64,000 nt of DNA. It comes from Anaerostipes sp. MSJ-23. GTDB lineage: Bacteria > Bacillota > Clostridia > Lachnospirales > Lachnospiraceae. Both the position numbers and the translations under genes were made by a program. The stretch lies in the NCBI RefSeq assembly GCF_018918155.1, contig NZ_JAHLPY010000009.1, positions 23,330 through 87,329 on the forward strand, read 5' to 3'. Position 1 is the stretch's first letter, and each line of letters starts with the position of its first letter. Shown here piece by piece: positions 17,519-25,036 of the stretch. The notes under the pieces were generated by a model. That model was not told the origin of the DNA, searched no databases, and saw only the letters and a list, made by a program, of their open reading frames with translations.

Positions 17519-18826
17519 TTACTGTACTGCTTTAAATGCTTCATCTAAATCTTCAATAATGTCATCAATATTTTCTGTTCCGATAGATAAACGGATTGTA
17601 TTTGGTTTGATTCCTGAACCTAACAGCTCTTCTTCTGTCATCTGAGAATGTGTTGTAGATGCTGGATGGATAACAAGAGATTTTACGTCGGCTACATTTG
17701 CAAGTAATGAGAATAACTCTAACTGATCAATGAAATCTTTTGCTTTCTGTGCATCTCCCTTAATTTCAAATGTAAAGATAGATCCTCCTCCATTTGGGAA
17801 GTATTTTTTGTATAATCTCTGCTGTTCTGGATCATCAGATACAGATGGATGATGTACTTTTTCTACTAATGGATGATTTTTCAGATAATCTACTACTTTT
17901 AATGCATTTTCCACATGACGTTCTACTCTTAATGACAGAGTTTCTAATCCCTGAAGGAAGATAAATGCATGTACTGGAGAAAGTGTTGCTCCTGTATCAC
18001 GAAGTAATAATGCTCTGATCTTTGTAACGAAAGCTGCTGCTCCTACATCTTTTGTAAAGCTTACACCATGATAGCTTGGGTTTGGTTCTACTAAAGATGG
18101 GAATTTTCCAGCTGCTTCCCAGTCAAACTTACCACCATCAACGATAACACCACCGATGGTTGTTCCGTGACCACCAATGAATTTTGTTGCAGAATGTACA
18201 ACGATATCTGCACCATGTTCAATTGGTCTTACAAGGTAAGGTGTTGCAAATGTATTATCTACAATCAATGGAATATTATGTTCATGTGCAATTGCTGCTG
18301 CTTTTTCAATATCTACAACATCAGAGTTTGGATTTCCTAATGTTTCAATGAATAACAGCTTTGTGTTATCCTGGATAGCATTTCTTACTTCATCTTCATT
18401 AAAGATATCAACGAATGTTGTTGTAATTCCGAATTCTGGTAATGTATGTTCTAAGAAGTTATATGTACCACCATAGATATTCTTTGCTGCTACAACATGA
18501 TCTCCTGCTTTTGTAATATTTTCAATTGCATATGTGATTGCTGCCGCTCCAGATGCTACTGCTAATGCTGCAACTCCACCTTCCAATGCTGCAATTCTCT
18601 GTTCGAAAATATCTTCTGTTGGGTTTGTTAATCTTCCGTAAATATTACCTGCATCTGCAAGCCCAAAACGAGCAGCTGCATGATCGCAGTTTTTAAACAC
18701 ATAAGATGATGTCTGATAAATTGGTACTGCTCTTGCATCAGTAACTGGATCTGCCTGTTCCTGTCCTACGTGAAGCTGTAATGTTTCAAATTTTAAATTT
18801 CTTTCTGCTCTTGTTTTCTTTGCCAT
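17519..18826 (-). CDS. metY: O-acetylhomoserine sulfhydrylase (MetY)
   Basis: The 435-residue PLP enzyme of the cystathionine gamma-synthase family makes homocysteine from O-acetylhomoserine and sulfide. The PLP lysine is in HSATKFIGGHG near residue 213. The inserted region before PNPSYHGVSF and the length of about 430 residues separate MetY from the shorter MetB/MetC enzymes. I start it at the ATG at 18826 with GGAGG eight bases upstream, five codons after the first in-frame ATG. A LysR gene follows in the same transcript. Confidence 0.94.
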   Translation of the reverse strand: MAKKTRAERNLKFETLQLHVGQEQADPVTDARAVPIYQTSSYVFKNCDHAAARFGLADAGNIYGRLTNPTEDIFEQRIAALEGGVAALAVASGAAAITYAIENITKAGDHVVAAKNIYGGTYNFLEHTLPEFGITTTFVDIFNEDEVRNAIQDNTKLLFIETLGNPNSDVVDIEKAAAIAHEHNIPLIVDNTFATPYLVRPIEHGADIVVHSATKFIGGHGTTIGGVIVDGGKFDWEAAGKFPSLVEPNPSYHGVSFTKDVGAAAFVTKIRALLLRDTGATLSPVHAFIFLQGLETLSLRVERHVENALKVVDYLKNHPLVEKVHHPSVSDDPEQQRLYKKYFPNGGGSIFTFEIKGDAQKAKDFIDQLELFSLLANVADVKSLVIHPASTTHSQMTEEELLGSGIKPNTIRLSIGTENIDDIIEDLDEAFKAVQ

Positions 18827-18897
18827 TGTTTCATCCTCCAATAAATTCTATGTAATAATCTCTGTTATTTTCTTTGTTGTTTTCCTTTGATGAATTT

Positions 18898-18927
18898 ATC
18901 ATACCAAATCAGTATGAAAATGTCCAA
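18898..18927 (-). promoter_or_regulatory. metY promoter with overlapping ATAC-N7-GTAT box
   Basis: On the minus strand TTGGAC (18922-18927) and TATGAT (18898-18903) are 18 bp apart. The inverted repeat ATAC-N7-GTAT (18901-18915) overlaps the -10 element and fits a LysR T-N11-A box. I found no S-box riboswitch in the leader. Confidence 0.65.
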
Positions 18928-19003
18928 TACGTATACCATATGACTCGTTATAGTTTTTTCCTATAATAAGATTTTAGTATAATCAAAACAATCGTTCAAA
19001 AAA

Positions 19004-19040
19004 AGAAACACAGATTGCATCAATTACAATCTGTGTTTCT
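19004..19040 (-). terminator. Terminator of the hsp20-dnaJ-like operon
   Basis: AGAAACACAGATTG and CAATCTGTGTTTCT form a perfect 14-bp stem with a 9-base loop, followed by seven T on the minus strand, about 37 bp past the DnaJ-like stop. Confidence 0.93.
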
Positions 19041-19076
19041 TCTATCTTATTATATATTAAAACGATTTTATTCTGT

Positions 19077-20099
19077 TCATGCGGCATGACCATTGCCATG
19101 TCGTTTTGTTAAAGCTTCAAATTCTTTTAACTTTCTCTGTGCTTCCGGTGTCAGATTTCTCGGAACCTCAATTTGTACCGATACATACTGATTTCCCTTT
19201 ACAGAAGTATTTTTCATCGACGGAATACCTTTTCCACGCAGTCGGATTTTAGTTCCTGATTGGGTACCTGGCTGAATCTTACACATAACATTTCCATAAA
19301 GTGTCTTTACAAGTGCTTCTCCTCCAAAAACAGCTGTTGTAAATGGAATTTGAACCGTTGTATAAACATCCATGCCTTTTCGTTCAAATCCAGGCTTTGT
19401 TCCTACATGAACCTTTAAGAGCAGATCACCATTTTCACCGCCCCCAAATCCAGGCATTCCCTTTCCACGCAGTCTCAAACTCTTTCCATCTTCCATTCCT
19501 GCTGGAATCTTAACCTGCAAAGATTGCACTTTTCCATCAGATTCCTGAAGATGTACAATTTTTTCACATCCAGAAACTGCCTCGTCAAAGGTAACAGAAA
19601 CTTCTCCTGTAACATCGGAACCTTTTTGTGCAAAATGACTCTGGTGGAATCCGCCATTTCCAAATCCATGACTTTGGTGGAACCCATGAAATCCACTGCC
19701 TCCATTTGATCCGTGGAATTCATAATGAGCAGAACCTCCCTTATTTCCTCCGTGAAACATGTCACCGAAAATATCTCCAAAAATATCATCCATAGAACCA
19801 TCGTTTTCAAAATGGAATTCATGATAACCTGCATTTGGACCTGCACCGTTCTGGAAACCAGATGCACTGCCATCAAAAGCAGCATGGCCAAACTGATCAT
19901 ACATTTTCTTTTTCTCTGGATCACTTAAGACCTCATAGGCTTCTGTTACTTCCTTAAACATCTGCTCTGCATGAGCATCACCGGGATTTGTATCCGGGTG
20001 GTATTTTTTGGCAAGTTTCCGATATGCTTTTTTAATCTGTGATTCTGTTGCATTTCTTGAAACACCAAGTACCTCATAATAATCCCTTTTCGCTGCCAA
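19077..20099 (-). CDS. DnaJ-like co-chaperone without zinc finger (CbpA type)
   Basis: The 340-residue protein has a J domain with His34-Pro35-Asp36, a long Gly/Phe/His-rich linker (about residues 75-170), and the DnaJ C-terminal substrate domains. The CxxCxGxG zinc repeats of true DnaJ are absent. It should stimulate DnaK ATPase. Translation most likely starts at the TTG at 20099, eight bases after GGAGG; the GTG at 20108 lies inside that ribosome site. It is downstream of hsp20 in a CIRCE-controlled operon. Confidence 0.9.
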   Translation of the reverse strand: MAAKRDYYEVLGVSRNATESQIKKAYRKLAKKYHPDTNPGDAHAEQMFKEVTEAYEVLSDPEKKKMYDQFGHAAFDGSASGFQNGAGPNAGYHEFHFENDGSMDDIFGDIFGDMFHGGNKGGSAHYEFHGSNGGSGFHGFHQSHGFGNGGFHQSHFAQKGSDVTGEVSVTFDEAVSGCEKIVHLQESDGKVQSLQVKIPAGMEDGKSLRLRGKGMPGFGGGENGDLLLKVHVGTKPGFERKGMDVYTTVQIPFTTAVFGGEALVKTLYGNVMCKIQPGTQSGTKIRLRGKGIPSMKNTSVKGNQYVSVQIEVPRNLTPEAQRKLKEFEALTKRHGNGHAA

Positions 20100-20130
20100 T
20101 ATTCTCACCTCCTCATGTTTTCACACAATG

Positions 20131-20167
20131 AAAGACATCCCCGGAAAAATTTCCGGGGAGTATCTTT
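20131..20167. other. Hairpin between hsp20 and the dnaJ-like gene
   Basis: AAAGACATCCCCGGAA and TTCCGGGGAGTATCTTT pair in a long GC-rich stem with two mismatches. The downstream sequence on the minus strand has no T-run, so it looks more like an RNA-processing or attenuation hairpin than a full terminator. Confidence 0.6.
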
Positions 20168-20173
20168 TAATTT

Positions 20174-20608
20174 TTATCCTTCAATCGTTACATATTTCTT
20201 TTCTTCTTTTTTCGCTTCTTTCTTTGGAATGTCAAGCATTAAGATTCCATTTTCAAATTTCGCATGAATATCTTCTTCTGTCACATTCTTTCCTACATAA
20301 AAGCTTCGGCTCATATCTCCGCTATAACGTTCGCGGCAAATATATTTTCCATCTTTATCTTTTTCGTCTTTATCTAGTCCTTTTGCAGCACTAATTGTCA
20401 GATAACCATCTTTCAGTTCTGCTTTTACTTCATCTTTCTTAAATCCAGGAAGATCAATTGCAACTTCATATCCATTATCTTTCTCTTTTACATCCGTTTT
20501 CATTATATGTGCTGCACGTTTTCCATACAGTTTCTTATCAATATCAGGGAAGGAAAAATCCATCCAGTCATTCAATAAATTTTCTCCAAAAATACTAGGC
20601 ATCATCAT
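20174..20608 (-). CDS. hsp20: Small heat-shock protein (Hsp20 / alpha-crystallin)
   Basis: The 144-residue ATP-independent holdase has an alpha-crystallin domain from about residue 38 to 135, with IDLPGFKKDEVKAELKDGYL and the near-C-terminal FENGILMLDIPK (the A-x-x-x-G-x-L motif in variant form). It binds unfolding proteins in heat stress. The GGAGAG ribosome site lies before three in-frame ATGs, so the exact start could shift by one or two codons. Expression is HrcA-controlled through the CIRCE at 20755-20781. Confidence 0.95.
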   Translation of the reverse strand: MMMPSIFGENLLNDWMDFSFPDIDKKLYGKRAAHIMKTDVKEKDNGYEVAIDLPGFKKDEVKAELKDGYLTISAAKGLDKDEKDKDGKYICRERYSGDMSRSFYVGKNVTEEDIHAKFENGILMLDIPKKEAKKEEKKYVTIEG

Positions 20609-20643
20609 AACTCATCTCTCCTTTATGATTTTTTATTTATGTG

Positions 20644-20717
20644 AACATCCCGGTAAGTCCGGGAATGTTATTTTGATAAAGCTTTAAAACATCGGTTCTT
20701 TGGTTCCCTCTGGAACC
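20644..20717 (-). promoter_or_regulatory. hsp20 leader with two hairpins
   Basis: The leader of about 125 bases holds GGTTCC-CTCT-GGAACC (20702-20717) and a 10-bp hairpin with one bulge (20644-20669, CCCGG / CCGGG core). A role as RNA thermometer or stabiliser is possible, but neither hairpin visibly covers the ribosome site. Confidence 0.45.
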
Positions 20718-20738
20718 CTTCTCCTTTGTTCTATATGT

Positions 20739-20767
20739 AATATAACACCTATTATTAGCACTGTCAA
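20739..20767 (-). promoter_or_regulatory. hsp20 promoter (sigma-A)
   Basis: On the minus strand a consensus TTGACA (20762-20767) and TATATT (20739-20744) are 17 bp apart. The -35 element lies inside the CIRCE, so HrcA binding would block RNA polymerase. Confidence 0.9.
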
Positions 20768-20781
20768 GAGGTGAGTGCTAA
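20755..20781. promoter_or_regulatory. CIRCE element (HrcA operator)
   Basis: TTAGCACTG-N9-GAGTGCTAA matches the CIRCE consensus TTAGCACTC-N9-GAGTGCTAA with one mismatch in the first arm. It overlaps the -35 box of hsp20. Confidence 0.95.
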
Positions 20782-20961
20782 TTTTTTTAATTTTTTTATA
20801 GATCCAAGAGATATGATAATAAAATGCTTAAACTATTATATTTTGAGTCCCTCAATCATAAAAGAAATCAAGAGCATGAATACCAAATTTTTGTATAAAG
20901 CCTTTCTTTCTGTACAAACTATAACAAGAAACTATCATTTTAAATTCAGAAAGGAATGCTC

Positions 20962-22524
20962 ATGAAAGACATGTTTTGTTTTCAATGTCAGCAGACAGCT
21001 CATAATACTGGCTGTGAAGGGAAGGCTGGTGTTTGTGGGAAAAAATCAGATACCGCAAATTTTCAAGATGAACTAACTGGTGCTCTTATTGGGCTCTCTC
21101 GAGCTGTAAAATCCGCCAAAGCAACCGAAGCATCAAATAAACTGATGCTCAAAGGATTATTTACAACAATTACAAATGTGAATTTTTATAATGATACGAT
21201 CATAAAACTGATAAAAGAAGTCCAAAATGAAAAAGAATCCATTGCACCTGAAACAAAGGATTATGACATGGCGAAAATATGGGAAGCTGACGAAGATATT
21301 CGTTCCCTCAAATCACTGATCCTTTTTGGTCTTCGCGGCATGGCCGCCTATGCCTATCATGCTTATGCCCTTGGATACAGGAATGAAAAAGTCTTATCAT
21401 TCTTTTATGAAGGTCTCACTGCAATCAGCGAAGAAGGTTCCATCGATACTCTGCTTCCAATGGTTTTAAAAACTGGTGAAATCAACTTTCAATGTATGGA
21501 ACTACTTGATCATGCAAACTCTGGTTCTTATGGAACTCCTATTCCGACAACTGTTCCACTTACCATTGAAAAAGGTCCTTTTATTGTCGTCAGCGGCCAT
21601 GACCTTCATGATCTAAAACTTCTTCTGGAACAAACAAAGGATAAAGGAATTAATATTTATACACATTGCGAAATGCTTCCTGCACATGGATATCCAGAAT
21701 TGAAGAAATACCCACATCTAAAGGGAAATTTTGGTACTGCATGGCAAAGCCAACAATCAGAATTTCATAATATTCCTGCCCCAATCCTTTTCACAACAAA
21801 CTGCCTAATGCCTGTTCGCCAAAGTTACTGTGATCGTGTCTTTACGACTTCTATTGTATCTTATCCAGAACTGACACATATCGGAGAAGATAAAGACTTC
21901 ACTCCAGTCATTGAAAAGGCTCTAGAATGCGGTGGATACCCAGAAGATCATCCAATGACTGGTATTAATGGCGGTTCTATCGTAACAACCGGTTTTGCTC
22001 ATGAAAGTGTCCTTTCACAGGCTGCAAAAATCATTGATCTCGTAAAAAAAGGAAAAATCAGACATTTCTTTTTGATTGGAGGTTGTGATGGTGCAGCTCC
22101 TGGACGAAGCTACTACACAGAGTTTGCTAAACAACTGCCTATGGACACAATTATTTTAACCCTTGCCTGTGGAAAATACCGACTAAACGATTTAGATCTT
22201 GGAAATATCGAAGGTATCCCAAGAATTCTTGACATGGGACAATGCAACGATGCTTACAGTGCTATACGCGTTGCTCTGGCTTTAGCGGATGCTTTTACCT
22301 GTGATGTGAATGAACTTCCATTAACACTTGTTTTATCCTGGTATGAACAAAAAGCCGTTTGTATTTTATTGACTCTTCTTCATCTCGGTGTAAAAAACAT
22401 TCTTCTGGGACCAACACTCCCTGCTTTTATCTCACCAAATGTGTGGAATATATTATCCAAAGAATATAAGCTTTCAAAAATTACAACGGCAAAAGAAGAT
22501 ATTAAAAAGATTCTTGGAAATTAA
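20962..22524 (+). CDS. hcp: Hydroxylamine reductase / hybrid cluster protein
   Basis: The 520-residue protein reduces hydroxylamine to ammonia in vitro; the family is also linked to nitric-oxide defence. Cys6, Cys9, Cys18 and Cys25 form the N-terminal Fe-S cluster site (CFQCQQTA...GVCGK). Later segments such as GHDLHDLKLLLEQT, TNCLMPV and GGCDGAAPGR carry hybrid-cluster ligands. I start at the ATG at 20962, six bases after AAAGGA, two codons past the first in-frame ATG. It is monocistronic and ends at a strong hairpin. Confidence 0.95.
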   Translation: MKDMFCFQCQQTAHNTGCEGKAGVCGKKSDTANFQDELTGALIGLSRAVKSAKATEASNKLMLKGLFTTITNVNFYNDTIIKLIKEVQNEKESIAPETKDYDMAKIWEADEDIRSLKSLILFGLRGMAAYAYHAYALGYRNEKVLSFFYEGLTAISEEGSIDTLLPMVLKTGEINFQCMELLDHANSGSYGTPIPTTVPLTIEKGPFIVVSGHDLHDLKLLLEQTKDKGINIYTHCEMLPAHGYPELKKYPHLKGNFGTAWQSQQSEFHNIPAPILFTTNCLMPVRQSYCDRVFTTSIVSYPELTHIGEDKDFTPVIEKALECGGYPEDHPMTGINGGSIVTTGFAHESVLSQAAKIIDLVKKGKIRHFFLIGGCDGAAPGRSYYTEFAKQLPMDTIILTLACGKYRLNDLDLGNIEGIPRILDMGQCNDAYSAIRVALALADAFTCDVNELPLTLVLSWYEQKAVCILLTLLHLGVKNILLGPTLPAFISPNVWNILSKEYKLSKITTAKEDIKKILGN

Positions 22525-22572
22525 AAAAACAGTCATTTAACCATTGACTTTTACATTAATATAACAAAAAAT

Positions 22573-22597
22573 GGGCCATCGCATGAAGCGGTGGCCC
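22573..22597. terminator. Bidirectional terminator between hcp and the GNAT gene
   Basis: GGGCCATCGC-ATGAA-GCGGTGGCCC forms a 10-bp stem with one G-T pair. On the minus strand six T follow; on the plus strand the T-run is interrupted. It serves both convergent genes. Confidence 0.8.
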
Positions 22598-22611
22598 TTG
22601 TGTTTTATGGG

Positions 22612-23022
22612 TTAATGTTTATTGGAAAAATTACATAACTGCATAGCAACTCCATCTTCCATGATCTGAAAACCATGATTTTCATAAAAAGCAGCGTTTT
22701 TGCTTTCTTCTGGCATAAGTTCAATGTACAGATAGTCTTTATATTTTTCCTTCATTTTTTCAATCAAAATGCCTGCGATTCCCTGTCCCTGATAATCTGG
22801 ATGAACAAGCGCATAATGAAGAAATGCAACTAACTCACTGTCATCTAGTGTGCGTACAAGTCCGACTAGTTTTTTACCATCCCACGCAGAATAAACGGTA
22901 GATGAATTCATCAATGCCTTATAAAGACGCTCAGGATATTCTCCTGAAATCCAATCAACAGATAAAAACAATTCCCTGACCTGCTCTTTTGTAAATATTT
23001 TTTCTTCTGTATAAATGATCAT
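22612..23022 (-). CDS. GNAT-family N-acetyltransferase
   Basis: The 136-residue protein has the acetyl-CoA-binding motif A in VHPDYQGQGIAGILIEKM near residue 75 and the C-terminal AAFYENHGF segment typical of GNAT enzymes. Substrate is unknown. It lies 15 bp downstream of the HxlR regulator gene on the same strand, so the two are probably cotranscribed. Confidence 0.88.
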   Translation of the reverse strand: MIIYTEEKIFTKEQVRELFLSVDWISGEYPERLYKALMNSSTVYSAWDGKKLVGLVRTLDDSELVAFLHYALVHPDYQGQGIAGILIEKMKEKYKDYLYIELMPEESKNAAFYENHGFQIMEDGVAMQLCNFSNKH

Positions 23023-23037
23023 TTTTTCTGTTCTTTC

Positions 23038-23424
23038 CTATAACGGGTTGCCATGATAGTCGCATTTTTGGCATTGCGCCATTGTATTTTTATTGTCTTC
23101 TTTATGATAAGCACCAGACCACTGACAAATATGCTGTAAAATTGGAACAACCGACTTTTCCTTTTCTGTCAGACTATATTCAACTCTTGGTGGAATTTGA
23201 TCATATTGCTTCCTTGCAATCATATCATCTTTCATTAACTCCTTTAATGTGGATGAAAGAACTGCATCTGTAATATTAGTCATTTGCGTTCTCAGCTGAC
23301 TATATCGCAGCGTCTGTTTATCCGCTAATACACAGATAATTCTTGATTTCCATTTTCCTCCAAATACATCCAGTCCATATTCCAGAGGACATCGAATATC
23401 TTTTTCCAGTTTTGGATGATACAT
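23038..23424 (-). CDS. HxlR-family redox/stress regulator
   Basis: The 128-residue winged-helix protein has the HxlR signature CPLEYGLDVFGGKWKSRII at residues 12-30, with the N-terminal conserved Cys12 that in relatives such as YodB and HypR senses quinones or disulfide stress. The helix pairs continue with LRYSQLRTQM and VLSSTLKELM. Its promoter carries two direct copies of a 10-bp box (23488-23497, 23507-23516) that recur on the far side of the decayed flavoprotein locus, implying it controls itself and once controlled that locus. Confidence 0.92.
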   Translation of the reverse strand: MYHPKLEKDIRCPLEYGLDVFGGKWKSRIICVLADKQTLRYSQLRTQMTNITDAVLSSTLKELMKDDMIARKQYDQIPPRVEYSLTEKEKSVVPILQHICQWSGAYHKEDNKNTMAQCQKCDYHGNPL

Positions 23425-23460
23425 ATAAATGCTCCTTGCTCATAGAATTTTTTTTCTTTC

Positions 23461-23489
23461 ATTATAAGAATCAAACAGAGGAAAAACAA
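23461..23489 (-). promoter_or_regulatory. HxlR gene promoter
   Basis: On the minus strand TTGTTT (23484-23489) and TATAAT (23461-23466) are 17 bp apart. The first HxlR box abuts the -35 element. Confidence 0.75.
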
Positions 23490-23516
23490 GTTACTATAGA
23501 ATTTATAAGTTACTAT
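23488..23516. promoter_or_regulatory. Two HxlR boxes (direct repeat of AAGTTACTAT)
   Basis: AAGTTACTAT occurs exactly at 23488-23497 and 23507-23516, one copy every 19 bp, at the -35 region of the HxlR promoter. A third near-copy, GAGTTACTAT, is at 23994-24003. Confidence 0.65.
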
Positions 23517-23519
23517 TTT

Positions 23520-23912
23520 TTATAAAGGTAATTCTTTTTTATTATCTGCACCCGGTGTTGTCACAATCACTTTTTCAGGTGTAATAATCAAAGCGCCTTT
23601 TGCTGTTGCACCTCCATGGAACATATCAGATACTAGTTTTTTAAATGTATCAACAATTGGACCTTCTGTAATATATTCTGCACTTTCTTTAATCTGATAA
23701 CCTTCCAATGTCTCTCCATTGCTGGCAGAAACGGCAATCTTTCCATTTTCCTTTAAGTTATTTAATGTTGTCTCAAGGAAAACATCTCCTACCAACAATT
23801 TTCCATCATCTGTTACATCTTTAAATGCAACTGGAACAGCATTTGGTTCCTCCACATAGGTTGCCAGATACCACATCTATTCTTTTAATAAAGTTCTTAC
23901 TTGTTCGTTCAT
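23520..23912 (-). pseudogene. PNPOx-like (pyridoxamine-phosphate-oxidase fold) protein, interrupted by an in-frame amber stop
   Basis: A GGAGG site precedes an ATG at 23912 that opens the frame MNEQVRTLLKE, then a TAG at 23877-23879, then MWYLATYVEEPNAVPVAFKD and the rest to the stop at 23520. The family normally begins with this helix joined directly to the WYLAT strand, so the full protein would be about 130 residues and the stop breaks it. The downstream 118-residue part could be made only by re-initiation at the ATG touching the TAG, which has no ribosome site. It may also be a sequencing error. Confidence 0.7.
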
Positions 23913-23989
23913 TACTTGACCTCCACTTCTTTTTCGTTTACATCTACATCATAAGAAATCGGCTCTTCACTTACAAGATATGTGTGAAT
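23912..23989 (-). pseudogene. C-terminal remnant of an unidentified protein
   Basis: In front of the PNPOx-like gene an open stretch of about 25 codons (YLVSEEPISYDVDVNEKEVE) ends in TAA overlapping the next ATG as TAATG, the classic translational coupling. It has no start codon and is preceded by an in-frame stop, so it looks like the tail of a deleted upstream gene in the same operon. Confidence 0.5.
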
Positions 23990-23993
23990 TTAT

Positions 23994-24020
23994 GAGTTAC
24001 TATTTATTTTCATAGTAAGT
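23994..24020. promoter_or_regulatory. HxlR-like box in inverted pair
   Basis: AGTTACTAT-N8-ATAGTAAGT is an inverted repeat with one mismatch, using the same core as the boxes at 23488-23516. It probably marks the old promoter of the decayed operon. Confidence 0.5.
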
Positions 24021-24033
24021 CTAGTCCTTTTTT

Positions 24034-24062
24034 TTGCATCTTTCTATTTTTCTTTTTATAAT
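24034..24062 (+). promoter_or_regulatory. Promoter of the lactonase-like gene
   Basis: TTGCAT (24034-24039) and TATAAT (24057-24062) are 17 bp apart, about 38 bp before the ATG at 24100. Confidence 0.7.
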
Positions 24063-24099
24063 ATAATAAATGTAAAAATTTAAAAGGGAGGACAGCATT

Positions 24100-25032
24100 A
24101 TGAAACATACGATCTATGCTGGAACTTATACATCGAAAACAAGTCAGGGAATTTATACCTTTGACTTTCAAAACGGAAAGCTTTCCAATCCACAACTTTT
24201 TTATTCCATAAAAAACCCAAAATATTTATGTGTTAATCAAAATAATATTGTTTCTACGGTTGATTTTGATGAAGGATCCGGTGTAATTCTTATGGACCAT
24301 CAGAGAAATGTTCTAGATAAATTTGTGTTCGAACATTGCACTTCATGCTATATCACTCAAAAAGGAAATCGACTTTACACTGCCAATTACCATGAAGGAA
24401 CTTTTTCTGTTTTGGAAATAAAAGACAACCACCTAACATATCTTCAAACAGTCCATATAAAAGAACATGCTGGTTGCCATCAAGTTTTGTTCTGGAAAGA
24501 TCTAATTTTAATTCCATGTCTCTTTTTAGATCAAGTGCTTTTCTTTGACCGTGATCTCCATCCGGCCGGAAGCATTGACTTTAAAAAAGGAACTGGACCA
24601 CGCCACGGCATTTTTACAAAGGATCAGAATTATTTATATCTTGTATCAGAACTTAGCAATGAATTATTTGTTATTTCTACTACAGATTGGGAAATCGTCT
24701 CTTCTATTTCCATTCTGCCAGATGGACAAACTCATAAAAACGATACCGCTGCCATTCGTATGAACAAAGAAGAAACAAGGCTTTATATATCCACAAGAAC
24801 AATGGATATCCTGTCGGTTATCAACATCGAAGATGAACAGCCACAATTGATTCAGACAATAGATTGCGGTGGAAAGCACCCTCGTGATTTTATTTTAATA
24901 GAAGATTATCTTTTATGTGCCAATCGCTTATCTGATTCTGTTTGTAGTTTTGAAATAAAAAAAGACGGCACTGTTGGAAATCTCGTTAGCGAGATTACAG
25001 TGCCGGAATGTGTATGCCTTGATACACCTTAA
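24100..25032 (+). CDS. Lactonase-family beta-propeller protein (6-phosphogluconolactonase-like)
   Basis: The 310-residue protein matches the seven-bladed lactonase family (YkgB/Pgl-like): N-terminal AGTYTSKTSQGIYTF, then GTGPRHGIF near residue 168 and the GGKHPRDF segment near 265 that carry typical active-site residues. Family members hydrolyse 6-phosphogluconolactone, but many are uncharacterised. A GGGAGG ribosome site precedes the ATG. Its last codons contain a long hairpin that serves as terminator for the opposing rlmD-type gene. Confidence 0.85.
   Translation: MKHTIYAGTYTSKTSQGIYTFDFQNGKLSNPQLFYSIKNPKYLCVNQNNIVSTVDFDEGSGVILMDHQRNVLDKFVFEHCTSCYITQKGNRLYTANYHEGTFSVLEIKDNHLTYLQTVHIKEHAGCHQVLFWKDLILIPCLFLDQVLFFDRDLHPAGSIDFKKGTGPRHGIFTKDQNYLYLVSELSNELFVISTTDWEIVSSISILPDGQTHKNDTAAIRMNKEETRLYISTRTMDILSVINIEDEQPQLIQTIDCGGKHPRDFILIEDYLLCANRLSDSVCSFEIKKDGTVGNLVSEITVPECVCLDTP
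24966..25005 (-). terminator. Terminator of the rlmD-type gene, inside the opposing coding sequence
   Basis: CGGCACTGT pairs with ACAGTGCCG and AATCTCG with CGAGATT around a TTAG loop, giving a 16-bp stem with a 4-base bulge. On the minus strand the stem is followed by TCTTTTTTT. It lies about 30 bp past the stop at 25037, within the last codons of the lactonase-like gene. Confidence 0.85.
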
Positions 25033-25036
25033 AATT

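Noticed and set aside
18842..19003. SAM (S-box) or T-box leader for metY
   Set aside because: The leader has neither the conserved S-box helices nor a T-box sequence; only a short promoter-proximal leader is present.
23877..23879. TAG in the PNPOx-like gene read as pyrrolysine or another recoding
   Set aside because: No pyrrolysine genes are in view, the codon lies in a non-catalytic linker, and the neighbouring gene is also decayed, so mutation or sequencing error is simpler.
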